The notes under the pieces were generated by a model. The model saw nothing but the letters and a program-made list of their open reading frames with translations, ran no database searches and was not told where the DNA came from. From assembly GCF_004102745.1 (NCBI RefSeq), contig NZ_RLII01000004.1:62001-126000 (forward strand): 64,000 nt of DNA, written 5' to 3'. Shown here piece after piece: positions 8,691 to 16,838 of the stretch (positions are counted from its first letter, which is position 1; each line of letters opens with the position of its first letter). The DNA comes from Acetivibrio mesophilus. GTDB taxonomy: Bacteria; Bacillota; Clostridia; Acetivibrionales; Acetivibrionaceae. The translations under genes and the position numbers were made by a program.

Positions 8691-8715
8691 AAAACGCCGG
8701 ATCGAAGAATCCGGC
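8691..8715 (-). terminator. Leader terminator upstream of trpE (attenuator)
   Basis: In the RNA, GCCGGAU (8715-8709) pairs with AUCCGGC (8702-8696) around a 6-nt loop UCUUCG and is followed by GUUUUUAG. It sits 49 bp before the trpE start, inside the transcribed leader, so it is an attenuator rather than an end-of-gene terminator. A CGAGGAU segment (8746-8740) can pair with AUUCUUCG of the terminator with one bulge, which would be a competing antiterminator; that pairing is my inference. Confidence 0.85.
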
Positions 8716-8741
8716 AGTACGATACAAATAGATTGTACATC

Positions 8742-8794
8742 CTCGTCTCTTCTCATCTCTTCTCTTCAAACTAAAGCTCAACTAATCTAATCTT
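8742..8794 (-). promoter_or_regulatory. Array of GAG/UAG triplets, candidate TRAP (MtrB) binding site of the trp leader
   Basis: Reading the leader RNA 5' to 3', triplets are AAG 8794, UAG 8789, UAG 8784, GAG 8779, UAG 8773, GAG 8764, GAG 8759, GAG 8754, GAG 8749 and GAG 8744. Nine are perfect G/UAG, almost all separated by 2-3 nt, with one 6-nt gap. TRAP, the tryptophan-activated 11-mer of Bacillus, binds exactly such arrays and thereby exposes a downstream terminator. Here a terminator lies 27 nt further on. The mtrB gene is not in the window, so the trans factor is unproven. Confidence 0.65.
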
Positions 8795-8800
8795 AAAACT

Positions 8801-8830
8801 ATTGTAGCATGGAAAATACTAAAAATGCAA
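8801..8830 (-). promoter_or_regulatory. Putative sigma-A promoter of the trp operon
   Basis: Minus-strand TTGCAT (8830-8825), an 18-bp spacer and TACAAT (8806-8801). Predicted transcription would begin near 8794, directly at the start of the GAG/UAG array. No better promoter is visible between here and the divergent gene. Confidence 0.65.
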
Positions 8831-8892
8831 GTTAAATTTTATGAATGTTATATTTTGAAGTCTCTTTTTGATAATCTAATATGATTTATGCT

Positions 8893-8922
8893 TTGTACAT
8901 TGCTTTTTTAATATTGTATAAT
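8893..8922 (+). promoter_or_regulatory. Putative promoter of the membrane glycosyltransferase gene
   Basis: Plus-strand TTGTAC (8893-8898), 18-bp spacer and a perfect TATAAT (8917-8922). It is divergent from the trp promoter and about 120 bp upstream of the glycosyltransferase start. Confidence 0.55.
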
Positions 8923-9042
8923 AATCCTTGACATAGAATGTTTATCAAAAGTACAATGTACAATATAGAGTCAACACAATTATTAACAAGTGACACGACA
9001 ATAAATATTCAAAAATACAAAGGAGAATTTCAAGGAGAAGAT

Positions 9043-10335
9043 ATGATTTCCAAGTTTATAGATTACATCAAAAAAAACAAATACCTTATAGTAATACTTA
9101 TAGGTGTAATATTAAGGCTTATCTGGATTTTTGCCATGCCAACATACCCGGAAACCGACTTCATGTGGTATCATGTTAAAGGAAAGGAAATAGCAGAAGG
9201 CAAAGGCTTTCTGAACGGAATTTACCCCTATTACACCGGAAGACCGGGAGTTCCGACAGCCTTTAGACCCATAGGTTATCCCGGAACTTTGGCTATCCTC
9301 TACTTCATATTCGGTGCAGATTTTATGGTAGCAAAGCTGTTTAACGTTGCGCTTTCTACTCTTATTATGTTTTTGACATACAAGCTTTGCGATAAGTTTT
9401 TCGGAAGCAAAATTGCATTTTTGACCTTGCTCATTTTTGCCTTATCACCCCTTGCAATAGCGTACAACAGCATCATATGCTCGGAAATTTTGTTTTCCGC
9501 TCTATTAATGCTTTCTATTTATTTATTTTTTAATAAAAACAACCCTTTTATCATCGGTCTTTTGATTGGCTATTTAACCCTCGTAAGACCTATCGGAGTA
9601 TTCATTCCGACAATATTTGTCCTGTATGAATTTATCCGCAGAGATGTGGGGCTAAAGCATAAAATCAAGTATGTCGCTGCCTTTGCAGTATCGGTTGGAT
9701 TGGTAATTGCTCCATGGATGATAAGAAATTATGTTGTTTTCGGCGAACCGGTTTTCTCAACAAACGGAGGCTATGTTTTTTATGTAAATAACAACGACTA
9801 TGCAACCGGGTCCTGGAGTGATCCCTTTAAATACCCCGACAGTCCAATGCTACAGTACAAAACTGAGGATGGATTTGATGAAATGGCAATTCACAAGCTA
9901 GGCAATAAACTTGCAAAGGAGTGGATAAAGGAAAATCCTAAAAGGTTTGTTGAACTGGCCTTTCTTCGCATTGCCAATTCATACTGGTATAAAACCGATG
10001 ATATTATGTGGGCACTAACCATAGGTATTAACCAGTGGCATCCAATAACCTCAAAGGCTGTCAAGCTTGAAAAATTGCTGTACAGACCTTTTTACATTGT
10101 ACTTTTCATATTTATTATATATGCCGTGGTACGGTTTATACGACACAGAAAAATTGACTTTACCACGTTTATTCTCCTGATATTCCTTTACTTTAATGCA
10201 ATGATGTTTGTGCTGGAAGGAAACCCTAGATATGTTTTCCCTCTTCACCCCATTTATACAATAGGTGTCTCCTTTGTTATAATAAATATACTTAAAAAGT
10301 TGCTGCCGGAACGTTTTTCAGCTATTTTGTCTTGA
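9043..10335 (+). CDS. Membrane glycosyltransferase, GT39/ArnT-like
   Basis: A 430-residue polytopic membrane protein with about ten hydrophobic helices. The first loop carries the acidic YPETDFMWYHVKGKEIAEGKG segment, in the position where GT-C mannosyl/arabinosyl transferases hold their catalytic Asp, and LTLVRPIG plus a long extracytoplasmic NGGYVFYVNNNDYATGSW loop follow. Such enzymes transfer a sugar from a polyprenyl-phosphate donor outside the membrane. The frame is open from 8938, but the ATG at 9043 has a clear AAGGAGAAG ribosome-binding site, and starting there removes a 35-residue stretch of poor coding character. Donor and acceptor are unknown, and no partner gene is adjacent. Confidence 0.7.
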   Translation: MISKFIDYIKKNKYLIVILIGVILRLIWIFAMPTYPETDFMWYHVKGKEIAEGKGFLNGIYPYYTGRPGVPTAFRPIGYPGTLAILYFIFGADFMVAKLFNVALSTLIMFLTYKLCDKFFGSKIAFLTLLIFALSPLAIAYNSIICSEILFSALLMLSIYLFFNKNNPFIIGLLIGYLTLVRPIGVFIPTIFVLYEFIRRDVGLKHKIKYVAAFAVSVGLVIAPWMIRNYVVFGEPVFSTNGGYVFYVNNNDYATGSWSDPFKYPDSPMLQYKTEDGFDEMAIHKLGNKLAKEWIKENPKRFVELAFLRIANSYWYKTDDIMWALTIGINQWHPITSKAVKLEKLLYRPFYIVLFIFIIYAVVRFIRHRKIDFTTFILLIFLYFNAMMFVLEGNPRYVFPLHPIYTIGVSFVIINILKKLLPERFSAILS

Positions 10336-10345
10336 ATTTAGTTTA

Positions 10346-10374
10346 TTGCATTGACATTCCAAATGCTATATAAT
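10346..10374 (+). promoter_or_regulatory. Putative promoter of ychF
   Basis: TTGCAT (10346-10351), a 17-bp spacer and TATAAT (10369-10374), about 64 bp upstream of the ychF start. A perfect TTGACA at 10351-10356 is only 12 bp from the -10 box and is probably not used with it. Confidence 0.5.
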
Positions 10375-10437
10375 ATTGCTTTGTGGATTTCACTTTTTTG
10401 AAGTATTAGCCTGTATACGAAAGGATAGATGTTTTAA

Positions 10438-11535
10438 ATGAAATTGGGAATAGTAGGACTACCTAATGTAGGAAAAAGTACTCTTTTTAATGCTATAACA
10501 AAAGCCGGTGCAGAATCGGCCAATTACCCCTTTTGTACAATTGAGCCAAATGTAGGGATTGTGGCTGTCCCCGATGAAAGACTTGATAAGCTTGCCGAAA
10601 TGTATAATCCGGAAAAGGTCACACCCACTGCCATAGAATTTGTGGATATAGCAGGTCTTGTAAAAGGGGCAAGCAAAGGCGAAGGCCTTGGCAATAAGTT
10701 TTTGTCCCATATAAGGGAGGTCGACGCAATAGTCCATGTCGTCCGTTGCTTTGAAGACAGCAATATTGTACATGTCGAAGGTTCCGTAGGGCCTGTTCGT
10801 GATGTGGAGACCATTGAAATGGAATTGGTCCTTGCAGATATGGAAGTCATGGAAAGAAGAATAGACAGAACACGCAAAATGTTAAAGTCGGGAGATAAAA
10901 AGTTTCAGGTAGAATTGGAGCTCTACGAACGGATCATGAAGACCCTTGAAGCAGGTAAACCTGTACGCTCAATGAGCTTTACCGACATTGAGGAGAAAAA
11001 GCTTGTAGATCAACTCTTTCTTCTGACGTCAAAGCCTGTCTTGTACGCAGCAAATGTATCTGAAGATGATATAAATTCCGATAAGCCCAACCCGCTGTTG
11101 GAAGAGCTCACTAATCACGCCAAAAGCGAAGGCTCGGAAGTAATGGTTATATGTGCAAAGATTGAAGAAGAAATTGCCCAACTGGAGGACGATGAAAAAG
11201 CAGAATTTTTGACTGAATTGGGATTATCGGAGTCCGGGCTTGACCGACTGATAAAAGCAAGCTACAAGCTTCTTGGGCTTATCAGTTTTCTCACTGCTGG
11301 TCCACAAGAAGTCAGGGCATGGACTATAGTCAAAGGTACAAAGGCTCCCCAGGCAGCCGGAAAAATTCACACTGACTTTGAGAGAGGCTTTATACGGGCT
11401 GAAGTCGTTGCTTATGATGACCTTACAAGGCTTGGCTCATACAATGTGGCAAAGGAAAAAGGCCTTGTCCGTTCCGAAGGCAAAGAGTACGTTATGCAAG
11501 ACGGCGATGTTACTCTCTTTAGATTTAATGTATAA
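10438..11535 (+). CDS. ychF: Redox-regulated ATPase YchF (Obg family)
   Basis: A 365-residue P-loop protein of the TRAFAC class. It opens with [18 protein letters not shown] (Walker A), has the switch segment [14 protein letters not shown] and a Walker B region [22 protein letters not shown], and then a coiled-coil insertion (about residues 130-200) and a C-terminal TGS domain ([25 protein letters not shown] onward). YchF prefers ATP to GTP because the usual NKxD motif is changed; here the corresponding position reads YAANVSEDD. It associates with ribosomes and stress responses. Length is typical. The start follows GAAAGGATAGATG at usual distance. Confidence 0.96.
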   Translation: MKLGIVGLPNVGKSTLFNAITKAGAESANYPFCTIEPNVGIVAVPDERLDKLAEMYNPEKVTPTAIEFVDIAGLVKGASKGEGLGNKFLSHIREVDAIVHVVRCFEDSNIVHVEGSVGPVRDVETIEMELVLADMEVMERRIDRTRKMLKSGDKKFQVELELYERIMKTLEAGKPVRSMSFTDIEEKKLVDQLFLLTSKPVLYAANVSEDDINSDKPNPLLEELTNHAKSEGSEVMVICAKIEEEIAQLEDDEKAEFLTELGLSESGLDRLIKASYKLLGLISFLTAGPQEVRAWTIVKGTKAPQAAGKIHTDFERGFIRAEVVAYDDLTRLGSYNVAKEKGLVRSEGKEYVMQDGDVTLFRFNV

Positions 11536-11592
11536 ACTAAAACCTACTAATTGATTGCCGCGTACTGCCAAATAAAATCTAGATTCTCGAAC

Positions 11593-11638
11593 ATTATAAA
11601 AGCGCATACAAACTATATTAAATGTATGCGCTTATAAT
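11593..11638. terminator. Bidirectional terminator between ychF and the CheW-like gene
   Basis: AGCGCATACA (from about 11600) pairs with TGTATGCGCT (to about 11632), extended by A/T pairs to ATTATAA/TTATAAT. T-rich tails follow on both strands, suiting the convergent genes on either side. Confidence 0.8.
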
Positions 11639-11654
11639 TTTTATCTTTTTCCGA

Positions 11655-12170
11655 CTATTTATCGTCATTACTGTCATTATCTTCATTGTCGCTATTGTCA
11701 CTGTCTTCATTTTCTTCATCAATATCTTCTTCAAGTTCTCCAATCTCACTATCGGTCAATATAATGCTCAAATCCAGAATGGAGATCAACTTTTCGCCCT
11801 TTTTCCCAACACACTTGAGATAGTCATTATATACCTTCTTGATAATATCCGGGGTTGGTTCTATTTCATCGGCAGATAACCTAATTATCTCAAAAACATC
11901 ATTTACTACAAAACCAATGAGCTTGTCTTCAATGTCTGTAATTATAACCTTTGTTTTTTTACCAACCTCCATGTCCCCCAACTTAAACCTTTTGTTGAGG
12001 TTAACAATCGGAACTACACTTCCCCTAAGATTAATAACTCCATCAATAAATCTAGGCATCCTTGGCATCTTTGAAACTTCTTCATACTTGACGATCTCTT
12101 TAACTTGGCTGGTATCCACTCCACAAATCTCATCATTTAGACTAAATACTGCAATTTGCATGCCTTCCAT
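11655..12170 (-). CDS. CheW-like chemotaxis coupling protein with an acidic tail
   Basis: A 171-residue protein whose first 135 residues form a CheW domain (QIAVFSLNDEICGVDTSQVKEIVKY at the start, then MPRFIDGVINLRGSVVPIVNL, the usual receptor/CheA docking loop). The last 30 residues are almost all Asp, Glu, Asn and Ser, which is unusual for CheW. It would link receptors to the CheA kinase at the membrane array. Starting at 12170 gives the standard domain and uses an AAGGAGG ribosome-binding site; the frame is open further upstream to 12284 but without such a site. No other chemotaxis gene is adjacent. Confidence 0.85.
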   Translation of the reverse strand: MEGMQIAVFSLNDEICGVDTSQVKEIVKYEEVSKMPRMPRFIDGVINLRGSVVPIVNLNKRFKLGDMEVGKKTKVIITDIEDKLIGFVVNDVFEIIRLSADEIEPTPDIIKKVYNDYLKCVGKKGEKLISILDLSIILTDSEIGELEEDIDEENEDSDNSDNEDNDSNDDK

Positions 12171-12409
12171 CAGAAAAACCTCCTTAATATGAATTTTCTG
12201 CATAGAATTTAAACCTTCAAATAAGAAATATGCTTTTGAATTGAACTCATCATAAATATTCAACCTTTCCGATATGAAATCCAAAAACCAAGAAAAGAAA
12301 TGCGTATATCTTAATATTATACTAAAAAAGTATAATTTACAACAATTTTATGAAGTTTTTTAATTATTAAATTATACAGTTTTGGTTACACACTTCAGAA
12401 TAACGAAGA

Positions 12410-12529
12410 TTATTCTATTTATCAGAAATAAAGAATTTATTAGATAAAGTAAAAGAACCGTCAGTAGACAGCGAAAAATATACTGAAGATGCATTAAGCC
12501 TAAATAGCGGTGATACATTCTTATATTAA
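12410..12529 (+). pseudogene. Possible coding remnant without a start codon
   Basis: A short open frame reads ...FYLSEIKNLLDKVKEPS and then continues with about 20 ordinary-looking residues to a TAA at 12527. It has no ATG, GTG or ribosome-binding site, and its upstream end hits a stop after about four codons. Composition is protein-like (charged, leucine-rich) in an otherwise A/T-rich gap, so it could be the decayed end of a lost gene. It could equally be chance. The remaining sequence from 12171 to 12410 shows nothing I recognise. Confidence 0.2.
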
Positions 12530-12591
12530 AGCATACAGATAAAAGACTATATACCTCCTTGTAAATTTTTCAAATTTCATGAAAATTATTA

Positions 12592-12620
12592 TTGACTGAT
12601 ATCCTATTACATGGTAAAAT
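12592..12620 (+). promoter_or_regulatory. Putative sigma-A promoter of the T-box leader and aroF
   Basis: TTGACT (12592-12597), a 17-bp spacer and TAAAAT (12615-12620), about 25 bp before the conserved start of the T-box leader. Confidence 0.7.
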
Positions 12621-12644
12621 GATTGATAATAAAAGCAATGATGG

Positions 12645-12881
12645 GGTAAAGTAGATTGTATATTCTTTTCAAGCGAGCTGGGGATGGTGCGAGCCCGGTA
12701 AAAGAGGTATAATTGAAGTTCACCGCCTGAGCTGTTGGCTGAAAAGCGAATTAAACCGCTAAAGTAGGCTTAACCGGAGCTTTCGCCGTTAAAAGAAAGG
12801 TTGTATCGGATTATATATGTGTAGTCCCGTACAATAATGAGTGGGCATTATGCCAATTTGGGTGGTACCGCGTGGAGAATA
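12645..12881 (+). promoter_or_regulatory. T-box leader (tRNA-sensing), probably tRNA-Phe
   Basis: The leader contains the Stem I landmarks AGTAGA (near 12651), GCGAGCTGGGGATGGTGCGAG (12673 onward, AG-bulge and distal-loop type) and, on the 3' side of Stem I, GAAGTTCACC. The triplet TTC at 12719-12721 is in the specifier position and is followed by A, so phenylalanine is the best reading. The T-box itself, TTGGGTGGTACCGCG, is at 12858-12872 and can form the antiterminator with the first half of the terminator that follows. Uncharged tRNA would therefore raise aroF expression. The specifier is inferred by eye. Confidence 0.88.
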
Positions 12882-12882
12882 C

Positions 12883-12922
12883 ACTCCTCGTCCCTTAAGA
12901 ATAAGGGATGAGGAGTTTTTAT
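12883..12922 (+). terminator. T-box terminator
   Basis: ACTCCTCGTCCCTT (12883-12896) and AAGGGATGAGGAGT (12903-12916) form a nearly perfect 14-bp stem with a 6-nt loop, followed by TTTTATTTT. This is the off-state hairpin of the aroF leader. Confidence 0.9.
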
Positions 12923-12981
12923 TTTGCCTCTTGGAATGAAATGAAAGAGGCAAAGCGAAAGGACTCGATGTCCCGAGCTTC
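12917..12981 (-). repeat. Dispersed two-hairpin repeat, copy in the aroF leader
   Basis: Read on the minus strand it contains GGGAC-atcga-GTCC, TTCGCTTT, GCCTCTT, a 12-nt spacer and AAGAGGC. It is nearly identical to the copies at 28298-28355 and 57022-57080. It lies between the T-box terminator and the aroF ribosome-binding site, so it is transcribed as part of the aroF 5' untranslated region. Confidence 0.8.
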
Positions 12982-13036
12982 TATTTTTGACTTTTGAAGT
13001 AAAAAATAAAAATAATAATATATGGAGGTTTTTACT

Positions 13037-14050
13037 ATGATTATTGTTATGAACCAGAATGCTACAAAAGAACAAATTGACAGTGTGGAAAAAAAGCTTT
13101 TGGATCTGGGTTTTAAGACTCATCCTATCGTCGGAGATGTAAAAACAATAATTGGAGCAATTGGTGACAGAAGACTTCTTAACACCCACTCCATATCTAC
13201 TATGCCGGGAGTTGAAAGCCTCGTTCCCATCATGAAGCCATATAAGCTGGCCGGTAAGGAGTTGAAGCATGATCCAACCATTGTTACGGTAGGCGATGTT
13301 CGAGTCGGAGACAACGAAGTGATAGTTATGGCCGGTCCTTGCGCAATTGAAAACGAAGAAATCTATGTGGAAACAGCTAAAAGAGTAAAAGCAGCAGGAG
13401 CCAAAATACTTCGCGGAGGTGCCTTCAAGCCTCGCACATCCCCTTACGCCTTCCAAGGCCTAGAGGAGGACGGCCTTAAAATAATGGCCACTGCTCGTGA
13501 GGTAACAGGATTAAAGCTTGTCACCGAAGTTGTGGACACAAGAGATGTGGACCTTGTCGCCTCCTATGCAGACATCATTCAAATCGGAGCACGAAACATG
13601 CAAAATTTTAGACTCCTCAAAGAAGTTGGAATGCATAAAAAGCCTGTACTGCTGAAAAGAGGAGTGTCCGCAACCATCGAAGAATGGCTAATGGCTGCCG
13701 AATATATTATTTCCGAGGGCAATCCGGACGTAATACTTTGTGAGCGGGGCATACGAACATTTGAGACTGCCACTAGAAATACTATTGATATGAGTGCCAT
13801 TCCTGTAGTAAAGGAGCTGTCCCATCTACCGATAGTGCTTGACCCCAGCCATGCAGCAGGTACATGGAAATATGTAGATCCCCTTGCAAAAGGTGCAATA
13901 GCAACAGGAGCCGACGGATTAATTATTGAAGTGCATAGTCAACCGGATTGCGCTCTTTGCGACGGTCAGCAGTCCTTGATCCCTTCGAGATTTGAACAGC
14001 TTATGAAAGAGCTTGAGCCCGTGGCTCTTGCAGTAGGAAGAAAACTATAA
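13037..14050 (+). CDS. aroF: 3-deoxy-7-phosphoheptulonate (DAHP) synthase
   Basis: A 337-residue enzyme that condenses phosphoenolpyruvate and erythrose-4-phosphate, the first committed step of aromatic synthesis. Residues 1-70 form the ferredoxin-like regulatory domain found in the Thermotoga/Bacillus-type enzymes (MIIVMNQNATKEQIDSVEKK). The barrel follows with MAGPCAIENEEIY, LRGGAFKPRTSPYAFQG, IGARNMQNFRLL, LLKRGVSATIEEWL, LCERGIRTFE and LDPSHAAGT. The ORF can begin at 13022, but that ATG overlaps the GGAGG ribosome-binding site of the ATG at 13037, which is preferred. A T-box leader controls it. Confidence 0.95.
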   Translation: MIIVMNQNATKEQIDSVEKKLLDLGFKTHPIVGDVKTIIGAIGDRRLLNTHSISTMPGVESLVPIMKPYKLAGKELKHDPTIVTVGDVRVGDNEVIVMAGPCAIENEEIYVETAKRVKAAGAKILRGGAFKPRTSPYAFQGLEEDGLKIMATAREVTGLKLVTEVVDTRDVDLVASYADIIQIGARNMQNFRLLKEVGMHKKPVLLKRGVSATIEEWLMAAEYIISEGNPDVILCERGIRTFETATRNTIDMSAIPVVKELSHLPIVLDPSHAAGTWKYVDPLAKGAIATGADGLIIEVHSQPDCALCDGQQSLIPSRFEQLMKELEPVALAVGRKL

Positions 14051-14072
14051 ATAAAGAAAAATACATTGTAAA

Positions 14073-14116
14073 AAAAAGCTCAGAGGCATGTTCATTCAAT
14101 GACTCCGAGCTTTTTA
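14073..14116. terminator. Bidirectional terminator between aroF and the GGDEF gene
   Basis: AAAAAGCTCAGAG (14073 onward) pairs with CTCCGAGCTTTTT (to 14115), with a loop of about 17 nt. A T-run follows on the plus strand, and the mirror A-run serves the minus-strand gene, whose TAA lies at 14116-14114 within the T-run. Confidence 0.8.
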
Positions 14117-15244
14117 CTTACTTAAATACGTATCCATATCAACTTGTACCGCTTCCCTCAGCTTTCCTATTTCATCATAGCTTACAACAATATTTTTTCC
14201 TATTTCCTTTGCATAGTACAGAGCTCGATCAGCATAATCAACAACCTTTTTGATATCATCAGAGTGCACCGGAAACTGGGCAATACCGCAGCTTACAGTC
14301 ACTTTGGCCATTTTTTGACCTTCGCCAACAAACAGGTTTTGCTTTTCAAGCTGGCGTCTTATTCTGTCCCCTACACTCTTGGCTTGCTCAAGGTCAAGAT
14401 CCCTTATCAGAATCAAAAACTCTTCTCCCCCATAACGAACAGGAATATCCGTCTTTCTGATACTCTGCATTATTATACCTCCAAAAGTCGCCAGGAGCTT
14501 ATCTCCCCAAACATGACCATAGGCGTCATTGAATTTTTTAAAATTATCAATATCAAACATAAGTATATTTAGTGGCTTTTTTGAATACTCACAGTAAAGA
14601 GCTTCTTCCTCAAGCTTCTGATCCAACATATGCCTGTTGGCAAGCCCTGTGAGCTTATCCGTCCTAGCTAGCTTAAATTCCCTTTTATGCATCTCATCAT
14701 ATTTTTTGACCTCCAAGATAACTATTGACACACCGTATGCCGTCAGTAGTATAAAAAAATCTCTTATGGCAAGCTTTAAGAAGTTTATCTGCTCGATATT
14801 ATCCGCTTTTACCAAAATGGATGATAGCGAGTAAAAAATTATACTAAAAACACTGATATTTATGGTACTCAAGATATCTTTACCAATGCCATAATATGCA
14901 ATTATGAAAAATAGAAGTATGTATATATCCGAATCAATACCCTTAAATATGTAGGAGAAAGTGCAAATTAGAATAACATCAAAATAAAAGGAAAGATTTA
15001 TCAGCTTCTTTATCAAATTATTCGGTTTCTTGAACAAATAAAGCAAGGTTAGAAATCCATTATATAGAATTGCTAGGAAAAAAGTCTGCCAGAAACTTTT
15101 TTCTGTTTGAGGATAATCGGAAACTAGAAAAAAAAGAGGTATTATAAGCAACAAAGTCATCCATCTGAAATAAATAAAACTTCTCTGCTGACGTAAGCCT
15201 TTAACTCTCTTTTCCTTAACGAATCCGTTTATAATATCATTCAT
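14114..15244 (-). CDS. Membrane diguanylate cyclase (GGDEF domain)
   Basis: A 376-residue protein with about six N-terminal transmembrane helices (residues 25-185) and a C-terminal GGDEF domain (about 195-360). The active site reads RYGGEEF and the substrate region DIDNFKKFNDAYGH is intact, so it should make c-di-GMP. An RxxD inhibitory site (RKTD) sits five residues before GGEEF, which predicts product inhibition. The membrane part has no recognisable sensor motif. It is monocistronic. With the HD-GYP protein at 32910-33947 and two PilZ proteins it forms part of a c-di-GMP set in this window. Confidence 0.9.
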   Translation of the reverse strand: MNDIINGFVKEKRVKGLRQQRSFIYFRWMTLLLIIPLFFLVSDYPQTEKSFWQTFFLAILYNGFLTLLYLFKKPNNLIKKLINLSFYFDVILICTFSYIFKGIDSDIYILLFFIIAYYGIGKDILSTINISVFSIIFYSLSSILVKADNIEQINFLKLAIRDFFILLTAYGVSIVILEVKKYDEMHKREFKLARTDKLTGLANRHMLDQKLEEEALYCEYSKKPLNILMFDIDNFKKFNDAYGHVWGDKLLATFGGIIMQSIRKTDIPVRYGGEEFLILIRDLDLEQAKSVGDRIRRQLEKQNLFVGEGQKMAKVTVSCGIAQFPVHSDDIKKVVDYADRALYYAKEIGKNIVVSYDEIGKLREAVQVDMDTYLSK

Positions 15245-15341
15245 CGTACTTCTTTAACCTCAAAACGATAGAATATTTTCCCTTTACATACTCATATTCT
15301 ATATTTATTTTTAATTTTTGTCAATTACCCATTATGCAAAC

Positions 15342-16232
15342 CTATACAAACTTCTGCTTTATTCTCTCCCAATAAAGCATCACAGCCATCCCTAAGAGGG
15401 TAAGAACAGTGCCCAATACAAGGTTTAAGGTAATTTTCTCATTAAGAAACACAATTGCAAACACGCTTGCTAAAACAGGCTTTAGAAAGAAAACCATAGA
15501 TCCACTGCCGGCACCTGTACGCGTCAGCCCCATAAAATAAGTCAGGTACGCTATACCGGTAACAAAAACCGAAAGATATATAACCTGAAGAGAAGCTGTA
15601 TAATCAAATTTAAAAACCGGAATGTCCCTTATTAATAAAATAGGAAGCAAAACAAGGCTGCCGATTAGAAACGAATACCCATTCATCTTAAGACTGCCGA
15701 TTTTAGATGATGCCCTTCTACCTACGACGGTATATAGTCCGTATAAAACTGCCGACATCAAAGCAAGAAGCGGGCTTAATATATTTATATCCTGAAAAGC
15801 CTGTCCATCGGTACTTATAGCCACTATGCCAAGCATTCCCAGAAACATCCCCACGACCTTAAATAAAGGTATTCGCTCCTTGTCCATAATAGCTGCAAAT
15901 ATGGATACAAATATTGGATTGCTACTGAAAATAACCGCCACTATGGATGCTTTAGCTGAAGCAGTACTTAGGCTCAGTTGAAGCAGATTCATACTAAATA
16001 CTACGTTTAGGATTCCTGCCAGAGCAACAATCCCCATGCTCCTTTTGTCTATTTTTAAATCACGTTTTATCAATAAAAACAAAAAGAGCAGAGAGCCTCC
16101 GATAAAAAACCTCAAAAAATTAATTTGAAAAGGGTTAACCCTACCCATAATTGTTTTGCTTACAACCTCATATGTACTGAAAAAAATTACAGTAATCATT
16201 ACAAAGAGGTAGCCAAAATTGTATTTTTTCAC
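15342..16232 (-). CDS. EamA/DMT-family transporter
   Basis: A 296-residue membrane protein with ten predicted helices arranged as two EamA repeats (residues 5-135 and 150-290). The first repeat contains NPFQINFLRFFIGGSLLFL and the second GRRASSKIGSLKMNGYSFLIG, as in drug/metabolite exporters. Substrate cannot be predicted. The longest frame starts at 16274, but the GTG at 16232 has a GGGGGAAAG sequence upstream and places the first helix directly at the N terminus, as is usual. It is transcribed alone. Confidence 0.85.
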   Translation of the reverse strand: MKKYNFGYLFVMITVIFFSTYEVVSKTIMGRVNPFQINFLRFFIGGSLLFLFLLIKRDLKIDKRSMGIVALAGILNVVFSMNLLQLSLSTASAKASIVAVIFSSNPIFVSIFAAIMDKERIPLFKVVGMFLGMLGIVAISTDGQAFQDINILSPLLALMSAVLYGLYTVVGRRASSKIGSLKMNGYSFLIGSLVLLPILLIRDIPVFKFDYTASLQVIYLSVFVTGIAYLTYFMGLTRTGAGSGSMVFFLKPVLASVFAIVFLNEKITLNLVLGTVLTLLGMAVMLYWERIKQKFV

Positions 16233-16413
16233 TGCTTTCCCCCACTTTAACACATTATACTTATTTAATAGCATCTCATTATCACAATCATAGGACTTCT
16301 GTACTAGTCGTTTCCGCTTAATTTAAGACATTATAACCATTAACACAGGAGCAATATCGGTGTATAATTGTATTATAGGATAATATTAAAATAATTAGAA
16401 TAGGGTGAGTTCT

Positions 16414-16830
16414 ATGATAGATCTTATAACTTGTGAAATATGCGGAAAACTATATAATCCAAACGGCTTTTTTAGAGTATGCCCTATCTGCTATGAAAGT
16501 GACGAGTCGGATTTCAAAAGAATTAAGGATTATCTCAATTTGCACCCGTGTGCCAAAATCTTTGACGTAGTAGCAGATCTTAATATTTCTGTAAAGAAAA
16601 TCAAGCGTTACTTGCGCGAAAGCAGGCTTGAAATCCTAGAAAAGGAAAATCATTTCCTATTCTGCGAAGGCTGCGGAAAAAGCATACGTTCGGGCATATA
16701 CTGCGATGAATGCTATAAAACTCATCACAAAAATATCAAAGTTATATGTTCCGACAGCAACGACACTAAGCATTCCAATGCCATACGTTTTAGATCCGAT
16801 GGACAGTCAAAGCGTGCATCATCGATTTAG
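16414..16830 (+). CDS. YvyF-like zinc protein (flagellar-region family)
   Basis: A 138-residue protein. An N-terminal zinc ribbon (CEICGKLYNP...CPICYE) is followed by a helix-turn-helix-like segment (residues 50-75, CAKIFDVVADLNISVKKIKRYLRE) and a second zinc ribbon (CEGCGKSIRSGIYCDECYK). This layout matches the flagellar-operon protein of Bacillus (YvyF/TIGR03826), which usually lies next to flgM; no flgM or flagellar gene is next to it here. A GTG three codons upstream lies in the ribosome-binding site region (AGGGTGAG) and is not preferred. Confidence 0.65.
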   Translation: MIDLITCEICGKLYNPNGFFRVCPICYESDESDFKRIKDYLNLHPCAKIFDVVADLNISVKKIKRYLRESRLEILEKENHFLFCEGCGKSIRSGIYCDECYKTHHKNIKVICSDSNDTKHSNAIRFRSDGQSKRASSI

Positions 16831-16838
16831 TCTATTCA

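Noticed and set aside
10351-10356. Perfect TTGACA before ychF
   Set aside because: Only 12 bp from the TATAAT, too short for sigma-A; the overlapping TTGCAT with a 17-bp spacer fits better.
12848-13456. A 202-residue minus-strand ORF over the T-box terminator and the start of aroF
   Set aside because: It is antisense to a T-box leader and to a certain gene, with no ribosome-binding site and a composition like a shadow frame.
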